Source: an uncultured Alistipes sp.
GTDB taxonomy: Bacteria > Bacteroidota > Bacteroidia > Bacteroidales > Rikenellaceae
Assembly (NCBI GenBank): GCA_947591475.1
Contig: CANQDE010000001.1
Span: forward strand, 186,001 to 250,000
Length of the DNA: 64,000 bases
Reading direction: 5' to 3'
In this document: piece by piece, positions 40,661 to 49,596 of the stretch
Layout: each line of letters starts with the position of its first letter
How positions within the stretch are numbered: position 1 is the first letter of the stretch
The notes under the pieces: model-generated
What the model was told of the DNA's origin: nothing
The model's input: the letters and a program-made list of their open reading frames with translations, nothing else
The model's database searches: none
Translations under genes and position numbers: made by a program

Positions 40661-41481
40661 AACTCGATTTATCCGTTCCGCAGGTGATGGCGATTGTGAA
40701 CGTTACGCCCGATTCGTTTTTCGCCGACAGCCGCACATTCGATGCCGATGCGGTCGCGCATCGTGTCGAAACCATGCTTGCCGAGGGGGCGGCGATGATC
40801 GACATCGGCGGATACTCTTCGCGGCCCGGGGCCGACGAGGTGCCGCTCGAAGAGGAGTGGCGCCGTGTGGCGATAGGGTTGGAGGCTGTGCGACGGGTGG
40901 CGCCGGAGGTGCCCGTGTCGGTTGATACGTTCCGTAGCGAGATCGTCGTGCGGGCGGTCGAACGCTTTGGTGGGGTGATCGTCAACGACATATCGGCCGG
41001 CGAACTGGATGACCGGATGATTCCGATGGTTGCGCGTTACGGGCTGCCGTATATCGCCATGCACATGAAAGGGACGCCCCGAACCATGCAGTCGATGACC
41101 GATTATCGAGGCGGTATCGTCGACGAGGTCGTGGCCTATTTTCAGCGGCGCGTCGCTCTGTTGCTGGCTGCCGGTATTCGGCGCGAACAGATCGTATTGG
41201 ATCCGGGGTTCGGCTTCGCCAAGACGTTGGAGCAGAATTACGAACTGTTGGGCGGGTTGCATCGGTTGTGCGAAACGGGCTATCCGGTATTGGCCGGTGT
41301 TTCGCGCAAGTCGATGATTTGGAAAGCATTGGATTCGACACCCTCCGAATCGCTCGCTGGCACGGTGGCGCTGGAATGGGAGTGCCTGCGTCAGGGGGCG
41401 GTCGTTTTGCGTGCGCACGACGTACGCGAGGCGGTCGATGCGGCTCGGTTGTTCGAAATCTATAAACGAAACGGAAAATGA
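40657..41481 (+). CDS. folP: Dihydropteroate synthase
   Basis: A 274-residue folate enzyme joining pABA to dihydropterin pyrophosphate, the target of sulfonamides. TIM-barrel motifs: [13 protein letters not shown] (loop 1, residues 9-21), [15 protein letters not shown] (41-55), [29 protein letters not shown], '[19 protein letters not shown]', 'GVSRKSMIW' and C-terminal 'VLRAHDV'. The start ATG overlaps the coaE stop (ATGA). In many Bacteroidota folP is followed by cdaA, but here lolD follows. Confidence 0.96.
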   Translation: MKLDLSVPQVMAIVNVTPDSFFADSRTFDADAVAHRVETMLAEGAAMIDIGGYSSRPGADEVPLEEEWRRVAIGLEAVRRVAPEVPVSVDTFRSEIVVRAVERFGGVIVNDISAGELDDRMIPMVARYGLPYIAMHMKGTPRTMQSMTDYRGGIVDEVVAYFQRRVALLLAAGIRREQIVLDPGFGFAKTLEQNYELLGGLHRLCETGYPVLAGVSRKSMIWKALDSTPSESLAGTVALEWECLRQGAVVLRAHDVREAVDAARLFEIYKRNGK

Positions 41482-42131
41482 TACATATCGAAAATATCCA
41501 CAAACGTTTCGGTACGTTGGAGGTACTGAAAGGCATTTCGCTCGATGTAGCTGATCGGGAGGTCGTGGCGATTGTCGGAGCCAGCGGCGCGGGCAAGACG
41601 ACCCTGTTGCAGATTATGGGCACGCTTTCGCGTCCCGACGAAGGGCTTGTACGAATCGACGATCGGGATGTTTTTTCATTGGATGACCGGGCTTTGTCGC
41701 GTTTCCGGAATGAACGGATCGGGTTCGTCTTTCAGTTCCATCATCTGTTGCCCGAATTCACCGCTTTCGAGAACGTCTGTATTCCCGGTTGGATCGGGCG
41801 TCGTCCGAAGGCCGAGGTCGAGAGCCGTGCCCGCGAGTTGCTCGGATTGATGGGCTTGACCGACCGCAGCGAACACAAACCCGGGCAGTTGTCGGGCGGC
41901 GAGCAGCAACGGGTCGCCATCGCACGGGCGTTAATCAATTCGCCTGCGGTGTTGTTGGCCGACGAGCCGTCCGGCAATCTCGATACCAAGACGCGCGAGG
42001 AAATCCATCGCCTGTTTTTCGAGTTGCGCGACCGATTGGGTCAGACGGTCGTTATCGTAACCCACGATGAGCATCTGGCCGCCATGTCCGACCGTCGTAT
42101 CGTCCTTTCCGACGGGCAGATCGTTCGGTAA
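41478..42131 (+). CDS. lolD: ABC transporter ATP-binding protein, LolD type
   Basis: A 217-residue ATPase of the LolD/MacB class. Walker [10 protein letters not shown] (residues 34-42), Q-loop [17 protein letters not shown], signature [15 protein letters not shown], Walker [13 protein letters not shown] and H-switch VIVTHDEHL are intact. The LolCDE complex extracts mature lipoproteins from the inner membrane. A candidate LolC/E-type permease is encoded at 44314-45558 but on the opposite strand, so the two would be expressed separately. Overlaps folP by 4 nt; last gene of its operon. Confidence 0.9.
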   Translation: MIHIENIHKRFGTLEVLKGISLDVADREVVAIVGASGAGKTTLLQIMGTLSRPDEGLVRIDDRDVFSLDDRALSRFRNERIGFVFQFHHLLPEFTAFENVCIPGWIGRRPKAEVESRARELLGLMGLTDRSEHKPGQLSGGEQQRVAIARALINSPAVLLADEPSGNLDTKTREEIHRLFFELRDRLGQTVVIVTHDEHLAAMSDRRIVLSDGQIVR

Positions 42132-42239
42132 ATCGGCCGAAAAATAAACGGAACGTCGAAATTAGGCTTGCAATTTATTTTGCACATCCGAGAAACCGCA
42201 AAAGCCGAAGCTTTGACGTGCGGAGGCTCGCCGGAAGAC

Positions 42240-42268
42240 AAAAAAACGGCCCGAATCATTCGAGCCGT
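42240..42268 (-). terminator. Terminator after the small Cys-rich lipoprotein gene
   Basis: Minus strand ACGGCTCGAA, loop TGA, TTCGGGCCGT and seven T; one pair is G-U on this strand and a mismatch on the other, so it acts leftward. Confidence 0.8.
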
Positions 42269-42291
42269 CGTTCGTTTCTGTAAGTCGAACC

Positions 42292-42504
42292 TTATTTGGT
42301 TGCTTCAGCAGGAGCCTCGGTTGCTTCGGCAGCCGTCGAATCGGCTTTCTCGCAGCAGCAGCACGAGTCGGTCTTCTCGCATGCCGTGCATTCTACGTTT
42401 GCTTCGGCTTCAGCCTCGGCAGCAGCCTGTTTGTTGGCGTTGCCACCGCAGCTAATCATAGCGGCAGCAGCCAGTACGATTGCGAAAGAGAAAATCTTTT
42501 TCAT
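42292..42504 (-). CDS. Small Ala/Glu-rich, Cys-cluster lipoprotein
   Basis: A 70-residue protein: signal peptide MKKIFSFAIVLAAAAMIS with acylated Cys19. The mature part of about 50 residues is mostly Ala, Glu and Thr, apart from a central Cys cluster C39-x2-C42-x5-C48-C49-C50-C51. Such a cluster could bind metal ions or form disulfides at the outer membrane, but I know no family with this exact pattern. It has its own promoter (42541-42570) and terminator, so it is made as a single short mRNA, probably abundant. Short length alone would make it doubtful, but lipobox, promoter and terminator all agree. Confidence 0.75.
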   Translation of the reverse strand: MKKIFSFAIVLAAAAMISCGGNANKQAAAEAEAEANVECTACEKTDSCCCCEKADSTAAEATEAPAEATK

Positions 42505-42540
42505 AACTTTAAACGTTTAAGTGAGTTGTTTTTAACGCTG

Positions 42541-42570
42541 CAAAGATAGGTAATCGATAGAATTATGCAA
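42541..42570 (-). promoter_or_regulatory. Promoter for the small lipoprotein gene
   Basis: On the minus strand TTG (42570-42568), 19-nt spacer, TATCTTTG (42548-42541). Confidence 0.65.
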
Positions 42571-42606
42571 GAAAAAAATGAAAAATTTTAATAAATTCGG
42601 TCGCCG

Positions 42607-43065
42607 TTAGTCCAACAAATCGGTCAGCGATAATTCTTCGTTTTTGAGAAAAGTCCTCGGGAAGGTCGATAAAACCTTGCCTCTCAATAGAATGGCTTCT
42701 TCTGCCGTCAGGCAGTTGCCGGCCGTTACACGCCAATAGGGATTGTCGTAGGAGAGATAGACTTTCGTATCGGGAAAAGTCTCTTCGAAGAGCGTTTTCG
42801 CCCGCACGGCTTCGGCACGGGCATTCTGTCCGTTGTCCAAAAAGATGCAGATGCGGTATCCGCGGAAAGTCAGCCGCGTCGGGTTCCGTTCGGCACGGGC
42901 CGTGGCTTCGGCTGCATCGCCCCATTCGGTCGCGGTAACGCGGGCGCCGTTCGTCGCGGACGGTTGGGCAAGGCGTTGTTTGAACAGTTCGAGCGTCTGT
43001 GTATGGGCCGGCATCGAAAAGGCCGTCAGCGCCACGATGAAAAGCAGGATAAAGGATCGGTTCAT
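42607..43065 (-). CDS. Secreted SPOR-like domain protein
   Basis: A 152-residue exported protein; the start is the ATG at 43065 (signal peptide MNRSFILLFIVALTAFSMPAHT). The mature part ends in a SPOR-like fold: 'RGYRICIFLDNGQNARAEAVRAKTLFEETFP', 'KVYLSYDNPYWRVTAGNCLTAEEA' shows the RNP-like beta-alpha-beta with the 'YWRV' strand. SPOR domains bind denuded glycan in septal peptidoglycan. No catalytic domain is attached. The start overlaps the stop of the preceding lipoprotein gene by 4 nt; it is the last gene of the permease - menG - lipoprotein - SPOR operon. Confidence 0.75.
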   Translation of the reverse strand: MNRSFILLFIVALTAFSMPAHTQTLELFKQRLAQPSATNGARVTATEWGDAAEATARAERNPTRLTFRGYRICIFLDNGQNARAEAVRAKTLFEETFPDTKVYLSYDNPYWRVTAGNCLTAEEAILLRGKVLSTFPRTFLKNEELSLTDLLD

Positions 43066-43595
43066 TGCGGAATGATATTTTCGAAGTGGGATTGGATTCG
43101 GTTTTTGAACTCTTGCCACGTGAGACCAAAGGTAGGCAAAAAATCCGTAAGCGGCATCTTCTCTTGGGTAATATCGAAGCCGACTAATCCGGAGTGCCCC
43201 TCGATGCGGAACGAGACCCGAATCTGCGACGGATCGTCGTTGCGGATGTCGCGCGCAACCAACATCATGGCCAATGCTTCGGCTTTCAGCTTCCAGCGGG
43301 TCGCGACCGATTCGGTCGTGCGTTTGTTGATTTTGATGCCTTCCTGCAGTTGGAGCGTGATGGCCGGGCTCTCTTTGTAGTGGATCGTCAGTTCCACGTC
43401 GTTGAGTTTGATTTTGTGCCTTGTGTCGTTGGCGATGCGCAGCACCATTTCGGCGTTGGTCAGTCCGTAAAGCCGGAACTCTTCGACGGCCTGGATGCGG
43501 ATTTTTCGGATTGCATCTTCCGCCATGCGTTGGCAGGAACCGAACGTCAGAGCGAGCAAGATGAGCGAAATGGATAGGATAAGGTTCTTTTTCAT
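43062..43595 (-). CDS. Lipoprotein with LEA-type-2-like beta domain
   Basis: A 177-residue lipoprotein (signal ends FGSC, Cys21). The mature part reads 'IRIQAVEEFRLYGLTNAEMVLRIANDTRHKIKLNDVELTIHYKESPAITLQLQEGIKINKRTTESVATRWKL' in family order. That is the immunoglobulin-like water-stress/LEA type 2 pattern found in many Bacteroidota periplasmic lipoproteins. Function unknown; a periplasmic or outer-membrane location is inferred. It overlaps menG by 4 nt at its start and the SPOR gene by 4 nt at its end, so translation of these genes is coupled. Confidence 0.7.
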   Translation of the reverse strand: MKKNLILSISLILLALTFGSCQRMAEDAIRKIRIQAVEEFRLYGLTNAEMVLRIANDTRHKIKLNDVELTIHYKESPAITLQLQEGIKINKRTTESVATRWKLKAEALAMMLVARDIRNDDPSQIRVSFRIEGHSGLVGFDITQEKMPLTDFLPTFGLTWQEFKNRIQSHFENIIPQ

Positions 43596-44317
43596 TGTTT
43601 ATTACCTGTGTAGATTTGTGCGATGCCGAAACTCTGGCTTCGGGCCTGACAGTTCCGGAATCCGGCCTGCTCCATCATCTTTCGGAATCGTTGCGGCTCG
43701 GGAAACGCCTTTACCGAAGCGGGCAGGTATTCGTAGGCCCGACGGTCGTGCGACACGAAGCCCCCGATGCGGGGCAGCAATTTATGGAAATACCATTCGA
43801 AAAGCTTGCGGAACAGCCGGTTGCGCGGTCTTGACAGTTCGAGAACGACGAGCTGACCGTTTGGCTTCAAGACGCGGAAAAATTCGCGGAGGCCTGCCTC
43901 TGCATTTTCGAAATTGCGGACACCGAATGCGACCGTTACCGCATCGACCGATCCGTCTGCGAGCGAAAGATGTTCGGCATCTTCGACGGCGAGTTCGATC
44001 CGTCCGTCGAGTTTGCGGGCTGTGACCTTCTTACGGGCGACTTCGAGCATCTGTTCCGACAGATCGGTGGCCCGAATCCGCACGTCCGGAATGCCGCGTG
44101 CCAAGTCGATGGCCAGATCGCCCGTGCCGGTCGCCGCATCGAGCAGCATTTCCGGCGATTTTCGGCGCACGATTTGCACGACATGCCGTCGCCAGAGCCG
44201 GTCGACGTTCAGCGACAGCAGATGATTGAGCCGGTCGTAGTTGGGCGCGATGCGATTGAACATCGTGCGTATCTGCGACTTCTTGGTTTCGTGTGCGTTA
44301 TAGGGTTTCGTACTCAT
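43592..44317 (-). CDS. menG: Demethylmenaquinone methyltransferase (UbiE/MenG)
   Basis: A 241-residue SAM-dependent C-methyltransferase finishing menaquinone synthesis. Start ATG at 44317 (MSTKPYNAHETKKSQIRTMFNRIAPNYD in short motifs; the family 'MFxxIAxxYDxLN' is present). Motif I LLDAATGTGDLAIDLA, DLSEQML, 'VEDAEHLSLADGSVDAVTVAFGVRNFEN' and 'REFFRVLKPNGQLVVLELSRP' follow. The C-terminal 'SQSFGIAQIYTGNK' is the usual end. It overlaps the permease stop by 4 nt and the next lipoprotein by 4 nt. Confidence 0.95.
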   Translation of the reverse strand: MSTKPYNAHETKKSQIRTMFNRIAPNYDRLNHLLSLNVDRLWRRHVVQIVRRKSPEMLLDAATGTGDLAIDLARGIPDVRIRATDLSEQMLEVARKKVTARKLDGRIELAVEDAEHLSLADGSVDAVTVAFGVRNFENAEAGLREFFRVLKPNGQLVVLELSRPRNRLFRKLFEWYFHKLLPRIGGFVSHDRRAYEYLPASVKAFPEPQRFRKMMEQAGFRNCQARSQSFGIAQIYTGNKQ

Positions 44318-45558
44318 TCGTAGCGGATGGTTTCTTCGGGTTTGACGGTCGAGATGATGGAGGCCGGCAGGACGAGCAGCACCACGATGGCGACCAAAAA
44401 TCCTGCGTTGAGCAGGGCCCACTGGCCCCAACCCAATGCAACGGGCACTTCGGAGAGCAGATAGCCCTCGGGGTCGAGTTTGACGAGGTGCGTCGAAGAT
44501 TGCAACAGGCAGATTCCTATGCCGATGGCATTGCCCCAAGCTAATCCGCGTAGCGCGACGAATCCGGCTCGGTAGAGGAAGATGCGGCGCAGCGGGCCGT
44601 TGCGCATGCCGAATGTCTTCAACAGACCGATCGTGCGCGTGTGGCCGAGCACCAAAATCAAGAGCACCGTGGCCATGTTGAAAAAGGAGACCGCCAGCAT
44701 GATGACGAGAATCACGGCCGTATTGACATCGTGCGCCTTGAGCCAGTCAAAGACATTGGGATAGCGTTGCCGGACGCTGTTGGCGATCAAGTTGATCGTT
44801 TCGTCGGCATCGTCGTTGAACAGCCGGTCGTTGAGCGTTTCGGCGACGGCATCCGCCTCGGCGAGGTTCGCCGTTACGATTTCGTAGCCCGATACCTGAT
44901 CGGGCTGCCAGCGGGCGAGCCGTTGCACGTTGCGCAGATCAGTAAGCACGAGGCTGCCGTCCATTTCGTCCATGCCCGACGCATAGATGCCCGTTATTTT
45001 GAACCGGTCGCGGTGGGGCGGTCGGCCCTCCTCGACGAACAGCATCTCGATTTTGTCGCCGATGCCCGTGCGAAGCCGTCGGGCGAGCGTGCGCGAAATC
45101 AACAGGTCTTTGGTACGAATGCTGTCGCCGATGCGGGGCAGGTCGCCTTCGACGAGCCATTCGCGATAGTGCCGCCAGTCGTAGTCGGCATCGACCCCTT
45201 TGAGGGTGATGCCCTCCACCGTGTCGTCGGTGCGGATGATGCCGCCTTTGAGGGCATACGGCATTGCGGACACGACCCCCGGAACCGATCCGATGAGCGA
45301 TTCGAGGTGCTCCGTGCGGCGGACGGGCGTGGCGTCGAGCGATTGGACGGCTCGGATGTCGGTCAAAACGGCATGGCCGGCGAATCCGGCTATTTTGTCG
45401 GAAATTTCGCGCTTGAATCCCATCATCACCGCGATGGATACGAGCATCACGGCGATGCTCAACGCTACCGAGATGACGGCGATGCGTCCCATGACGCCGG
45501 CATCCTTACCGGAGCCGGATCGGGCCGTCCGGTGGGCTATGAAAAGGGAGAGGTCCAA
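44314..45558 (-). CDS. ABC transporter permease, LolC/LolE type
   Basis: A 414-residue inner-membrane protein with the MacB/LolCE layout: one N-terminal helix (about 28-50), a large periplasmic domain (about 55-265), and three C-terminal helices with the FtsX-like core 'LVIMLAVSFFNMATVLLILVLGHTRTIGLLKTFGMRNG'. I chose the TTG at 45558 (DLSLFIAHRTARS, matching the family 'FIARR' start), because the ATG at 45627 lies upstream of the likely transcription start (-7 box TTACTTTG at 45594-45587). Its probable ATPase partner is LolD at 41478. It heads an overlapping leftward operon with menG. Confidence 0.85.
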   Translation of the reverse strand: MDLSLFIAHRTARSGSGKDAGVMGRIAVISVALSIAVMLVSIAVMMGFKREISDKIAGFAGHAVLTDIRAVQSLDATPVRRTEHLESLIGSVPGVVSAMPYALKGGIIRTDDTVEGITLKGVDADYDWRHYREWLVEGDLPRIGDSIRTKDLLISRTLARRLRTGIGDKIEMLFVEEGRPPHRDRFKITGIYASGMDEMDGSLVLTDLRNVQRLARWQPDQVSGYEIVTANLAEADAVAETLNDRLFNDDADETINLIANSVRQRYPNVFDWLKAHDVNTAVILVIMLAVSFFNMATVLLILVLGHTRTIGLLKTFGMRNGPLRRIFLYRAGFVALRGLAWGNAIGIGICLLQSSTHLVKLDPEGYLLSEVPVALGWGQWALLNAGFLVAIVVLLVLPASIISTVKPEETIRYE

Positions 45559-45586
45559 TGTCGTGCGTTTTTCGTGAATTTTGATG

Positions 45587-45594
45587 CAAAGTAA
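45587..45594 (-). promoter_or_regulatory. -7-like box for the permease operon
   Basis: Minus-strand TTACTTTG, one mismatch to TAnnTTTG. It sets a leader of about 22 nt before the TTG start at 45558. Confidence 0.45.
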
Positions 45595-45607
45595 CACATA
45601 AATTTCG

Positions 45608-45615
45608 TATTTTTG
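45608..45615 (+). promoter_or_regulatory. -7 box for the zinc-peptidase operon
   Basis: TATTTTTG, about 65 nt before the ATG at 45680; divergent from the permease promoter. A TTTTG lies 24 nt upstream, a long spacer. Confidence 0.5.
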
Positions 45616-45679
45616 CCCAAAATCCATCGGAATCGTCTCCCGATGACTTTATTTAAGCAAGAAAACTCTTTTAATAATA

Positions 45680-46453
45680 ATGATGTTAGTACAGATTCCT
45701 TCGTTGGCCGTCCTGTTGCAGGTCGGTTATCGAACCGCTCCGGAGGCTAACTTCGAGTGGGCGCAATCGGGCATGTTCCTGTTGATTATCGCCATCGGCA
45801 TTGCCGGTTATGTCGTGCAGGCTCGTTTGCAGGCGGTCTTTCGCAAATACTCCAAGGTGGAGTTCCCGGGCGGACTGACCGGTGCCGAGGTCGCCGAGAA
45901 GATGCTGCGCGACAACCACATCCACAACGTGCAGGTTACCCACGTCAAGGGTCATCTGACCGACCATTTCAACCCGCAAACCATGACCGTCAATCTGAGC
46001 GATTCGGTCTATTCGTCTTCGAGCGTCGCGGCTGCCGCTGTGGCTGCCCACGAGTGCGGACATGCCGTGCAGCATGCCCAAGGCTATGCGCCGTTGGTCA
46101 TGCGGTCGCAGTTGGTGCCGGTCGTGCAGTTCGCTTCGTCGGCCGCTACGTGGGTCATCCTGTTGGGATTGGTGTTGCTCGCCACGACGCAGAACGAACT
46201 GGTTTGTTGGATCGGCATCGGCATGATCGCTATGTCGGCCCTGTTCTCGATCGTAACGTTGCCCGTCGAGTACAATGCGTCGGCCCGGGCGCTCGAATGG
46301 CTGAAAACCAGCCGCACGATGCCCGAAGCACAGTTGTCGCAGGCGCGTGTGGCGCTCGGTTGGGCAGCTCGCACCTATCTCGTGGCGGCGTTGGGCGCCA
46401 TCGCTTCGGTGCTTTATTATGTCTTCATCGTTCTGGGAAGTCGGCGTGATTGA
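45680..46453 (+). CDS. Membrane zinc metallopeptidase (YugP family)
   Basis: A 257-residue inner-membrane protein with four hydrophobic segments (residues about 27-47, 140-165, 170-190, 225-250). The zinc motif AAHECGHAVQHAQGY (HExxH-type, HECGH) is near residue 118, and 'LPVEYNASARALEWL' near 195 supplies the third ligand region. This is the pattern of the neutral zinc peptidase family YugP, whose physiological substrates are unknown. Next gene starts at the overlapping TGATG. It may be expressed together with the acyltransferase genes that follow, though a functional link is not evident. Confidence 0.9.
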   Translation: MMLVQIPSLAVLLQVGYRTAPEANFEWAQSGMFLLIIAIGIAGYVVQARLQAVFRKYSKVEFPGGLTGAEVAEKMLRDNHIHNVQVTHVKGHLTDHFNPQTMTVNLSDSVYSSSSVAAAAVAAHECGHAVQHAQGYAPLVMRSQLVPVVQFASSAATWVILLGLVLLATTQNELVCWIGIGMIAMSALFSIVTLPVEYNASARALEWLKTSRTMPEAQLSQARVALGWAARTYLVAALGAIASVLYYVFIVLGSRRD

Positions 46454-48039
46454 TGAATAAATTCGGCGAAGACTACACTTCCAAAAGCTGGCTGGCGGTC
46501 ATGGCACTCATCGCGGTGCTCGTGGCCGTCGGTTTCATCCCTCCGCAGAGCATCGGCGGTGTCAAGTTGCGACGGGCCAATATCCTGTCGGATATCGTGT
46601 CGTTCGACGATGCGCCGGTCGCGAATACGGTCTTCGAACCCTCCGACGGCGAGGTGGTTCGCATCGACATGGATTCTGTGGCCGGATGTATCGTGGCGGT
46701 CGATACGATGCCGCAGGCGGCGCAGATCGTTTACGAATGGCGTTCGGTGCCGGATACCGTCGTGCGCGAATTGCCCGTCGTGCCCGACAGCGTTCGACGG
46801 AGCCCTGCGTTGGTACCGATCGAAGATTTCAGCGACGGGCGGATGGCGGCTTTTTTCGATACGTTGCTTTACGCACGCCGGCCCGTGCGGATCGCTTTCT
46901 TGGGCGATTCGTTCGTCGAGGGCGATATTCTGACGGCCGATCTGCGCGAACGTTTGCAGCAGGCCTACGGCGGTGGCGGAACGGGCTTCGCTCCGATGGC
47001 TTCGCCTTTGACCGCTTTCCGACGTTCCGTCAAAACGCAGTCGAAAGGGTGGACTTCCTACAATATTATGCAGCGCAAAAATGCCCCCGAAGCCTTGCGC
47101 AACAGTTTTTTCGTTTCGGGATGGGTCTGCCAAGCCTCGGCGGGGGCTTCCACATCGTGGACTTGCACCGATTTCCGCGAACACCTCGACAGTTGCAACG
47201 TGGTGCGGATGTTCTTCATCAGCCCTTCCGACAGCCGCATCGAGTTGACGCTCAATGATTCGTTGCGCAACAGTTTCGCCGTCGAAGGTGATAAGGCCGT
47301 GCGGGAAATCGTGGTGTCGGCTCCGCAGATACGCACGTTGTCGTTCCGTGTGGCGGAGGGGAGCAAAGGCTTCGTCGGTTACGGCGCCTTGTTCGAAGGG
47401 CAGGGTGTTTCGGTGGACAATTACTCGATTCGCAGCAACAACGGTCGGGCGCTTTTCTGGACCAATCCTTCGGTCGATGCCCAGATACACGAGCTTTTGC
47501 AATACGATTTGGTTGTCCTGCAATACGGGCTCAATATCATGCAACAGGGCGTCTACGTTTACGGCAAATACGGCGCGCAACTCGATCAGATGATTGCGTT
47601 CGTGCACGAATGTTTCCCGGGGGCCGCCGTGTTGTTGCTGGGCGTGAGCGATCGTTCGGTGAAGACCGAAAACGGCTTCGAACCGATGGATGCCATCCCG
47701 TATCTGACGGCTTGCCAGCGTGCGGCCGCCGAGCGGGCCGGTGCGGCCTTCTGGTCGGTGGCTGCCGCCATGCAGACGTGGGGCGGTATGGAGACCTTCG
47801 TTAAGAACGGTTGGGCCGGTAAGGATTACACCCATATCAATTATGCCGGCGGCCGGCGGGTCGCGTGGTCGCTCGCCGATGCGTTCCATGCCGGCGCTCG
47901 GGCGGCTTTCGAGCGAGAGGAAGAACGCCGAAGCCATACGATCGCCCAAGAGAACGTGCTCGATTCCCTGCAATACGGGCGGATTCGGCAAACGCTGCTG
48001 CCCGACCTTGTGCCGGAACAGACCGTAGGACTTGAATGA
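46453..48039 (+). CDS. Membrane-anchored SGNH-family hydrolase
   Basis: A 528-residue protein with an N-terminal transmembrane anchor (residues about 13-32) and a large extracytoplasmic part. The SGNH blocks are FLGDSFVEGD (nucleophile Ser in block I, near residue 155) and DYTHINYAG (Asp and His of block V, near 457), with an intermediate 'YDLVVLQYGLN' block III. The 100 or so residues before block I look disordered and acidic. Such proteins pair with MBOAT acyltransferases (as PatB with PatA, or AlgX/AlgJ with AlgI) to acetylate exported glycans. The MBOAT gene starts 2 nt downstream, supporting that role. Target glycan unknown. Confidence 0.88.
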   Translation: MNKFGEDYTSKSWLAVMALIAVLVAVGFIPPQSIGGVKLRRANILSDIVSFDDAPVANTVFEPSDGEVVRIDMDSVAGCIVAVDTMPQAAQIVYEWRSVPDTVVRELPVVPDSVRRSPALVPIEDFSDGRMAAFFDTLLYARRPVRIAFLGDSFVEGDILTADLRERLQQAYGGGGTGFAPMASPLTAFRRSVKTQSKGWTSYNIMQRKNAPEALRNSFFVSGWVCQASAGASTSWTCTDFREHLDSCNVVRMFFISPSDSRIELTLNDSLRNSFAVEGDKAVREIVVSAPQIRTLSFRVAEGSKGFVGYGALFEGQGVSVDNYSIRSNNGRALFWTNPSVDAQIHELLQYDLVVLQYGLNIMQQGVYVYGKYGAQLDQMIAFVHECFPGAAVLLLGVSDRSVKTENGFEPMDAIPYLTACQRAAAERAGAAFWSVAAAMQTWGGMETFVKNGWAGKDYTHINYAGGRRVAWSLADAFHAGARAAFEREEERRSHTIAQENVLDSLQYGRIRQTLLPDLVPEQTVGLE

Positions 48040-48040
48040 C

Positions 48041-49540
48041 ATGACGGCGGCAGCGGACGATATGATGCTCAAATTGCAGTCGCTGTTGACCTACGACGCG
48101 ACTTCGCCGTTGATTTTCAGCAGCGGACTGTTTCTGTTCCTTTTCGCCGCCTTCCTGTTGATCTATAATTCGTTGCGCAATACGACGACGGCCCGTATCC
48201 TCTACGTCGTCCTCTTTTCGCTCTATTTTTACTACAAGTCGAGCGGACTCTATTTCCTGTTGCTGATTTTTGCAGCGACGAGCGATTTTCTGATTGCCCG
48301 CGCGCTTTTCCGTACGGAGCGGGTCGGTGCCCGCCGGTGGTGGGTGGCGTTGAGCGTGGCGGTCAATCTCGGTATGTTGGCCTATTTCAAATACACCAAC
48401 TTCCTAATCGGCATCGCCAACGACCTCTTCGGCGCCGGATTCCTCCAGTTCCGCAACATCTTTCTGCCGGTCGGCATCTCGTTTTTCGTCTTTCAGTCGA
48501 TGAGCTACACGATCGACATCTACCGCCGGCAGCTCCGGCCGCTGAACAGTTGGTTGGACTATCTTTTCTATCTTTCGTTTTTCCCGCAGCTGGTCGCCGG
48601 GCCGATCGTTCGGGCGCGCGATTTCATTCCGCAGATTCGGCGCAAACCGGTCGTTACGCGCGAGATGTTCGGCATGGGCGTCTTCTTGATTCTGACGGGC
48701 TTGTTCAAAAAAGCGGTCGTCTCGGATTATATTTCACTCAATTTCGTCGACCGGATTTTCGACGAACCGTTGCTCTACACCGGTTTCGAATGCCTGATGG
48801 GCGTTTACGGATACGCTTTGCAGATTTATTGCGATTTTTCGGGTTATTCAGACATGGCTATCGGGATTGCGCTGCTGCTCGGATTCCGATTCCCCAAGAA
48901 TTTCGACGCGCCGTATAAATCGGCGACCATCACCGAATTCTGGCGGCGGTGGCATATTTCGCTTTCGTCGTGGTTGCGCGATTACGTCTATATCTCGTTG
49001 GGCGGCAATCGGAAGGGGCGTTTCCGCAGGTACGTCAATTTGTTGCTTACGATGCTTCTGGGCGGGCTGTGGCACGGGGCCGCCTTCCGGTTCATTCTGT
49101 GGGGGGCCTTGCACGGGGTTGCTCTGGCCTTGCACAAGGTTTGGTTGGCTGTTGTCCCGGGTGCGCAAGTTGCCGGCGCGCAGATGGGTCGGTGGAGCCG
49201 AGCCGCAGGCATCTTCTTTACCTTCAATTTGGTTTGCTTCGGGTGGTTGATGTTTCGGGCCGAGTCGATGCAGACCGTCTCGTTGATGCTCCATCAGATC
49301 GCCTTCGATTTCCAGGGTGCGATGATTCCGCAGGTGTTGAGCGGATACGCCGGAGTTTTCGGTTTGATGGCGATCGGCTACGCCCTGCATCTGATGCCCG
49401 ATCGGCTCGATGCCGTCGTGCAGCGTCGGGTAACGGCTGCGCCGATGCTGTTGCAGGTGGTCATGGCGGCGGCGCTTATCTGGTGCGTGATGCAAATCAA
49501 ATCGAGCGACATTCAGCCGTTCATCTATTTCCAATTCTGA
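48041..49540 (+). CDS. MBOAT-family O-acyltransferase (AlgI/PatA type)
   Basis: A 499-residue polytopic membrane protein; start ATG at 48041, 2 nt after the SGNH gene. About ten transmembrane segments. Family landmarks: 'VGISFFVFQSMSYTIDIYRR', 'FFPQLVAGPIVRARDFIPQ', 'FCDFSGYSDMAIGIALLLGFRFP', 'WRRWHISLSSWLRDYVYISLGGNRKG', and the catalytic His in 'LLGGLWHGAAFRFILWGALHG' (about residue 340). It probably moves acyl (acetyl) groups across the inner membrane for the neighbouring SGNH protein to place on peptidoglycan or another envelope polymer. Which polymer is not shown by context. Confidence 0.92.
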   Translation: MTAAADDMMLKLQSLLTYDATSPLIFSSGLFLFLFAAFLLIYNSLRNTTTARILYVVLFSLYFYYKSSGLYFLLLIFAATSDFLIARALFRTERVGARRWWVALSVAVNLGMLAYFKYTNFLIGIANDLFGAGFLQFRNIFLPVGISFFVFQSMSYTIDIYRRQLRPLNSWLDYLFYLSFFPQLVAGPIVRARDFIPQIRRKPVVTREMFGMGVFLILTGLFKKAVVSDYISLNFVDRIFDEPLLYTGFECLMGVYGYALQIYCDFSGYSDMAIGIALLLGFRFPKNFDAPYKSATITEFWRRWHISLSSWLRDYVYISLGGNRKGRFRRYVNLLLTMLLGGLWHGAAFRFILWGALHGVALALHKVWLAVVPGAQVAGAQMGRWSRAAGIFFTFNLVCFGWLMFRAESMQTVSLMLHQIAFDFQGAMIPQVLSGYAGVFGLMAIGYALHLMPDRLDAVVQRRVTAAPMLLQVVMAAALIWCVMQIKSSDIQPFIYFQF

Positions 49541-49596
49541 TTTTTCGCCGTGCGAATCGGCGGCGCTGCACGGTTCTTGCAGCGGTGTGCCGCATC

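Noticed and set aside
45559..45627. ATG start at 45627 for the LolC/E-type permease
   Set aside because: It lies upstream of the -7-like box and adds residues that do not fit the family start; the TTG at 45558 gives the usual 'LSLFIA' start.
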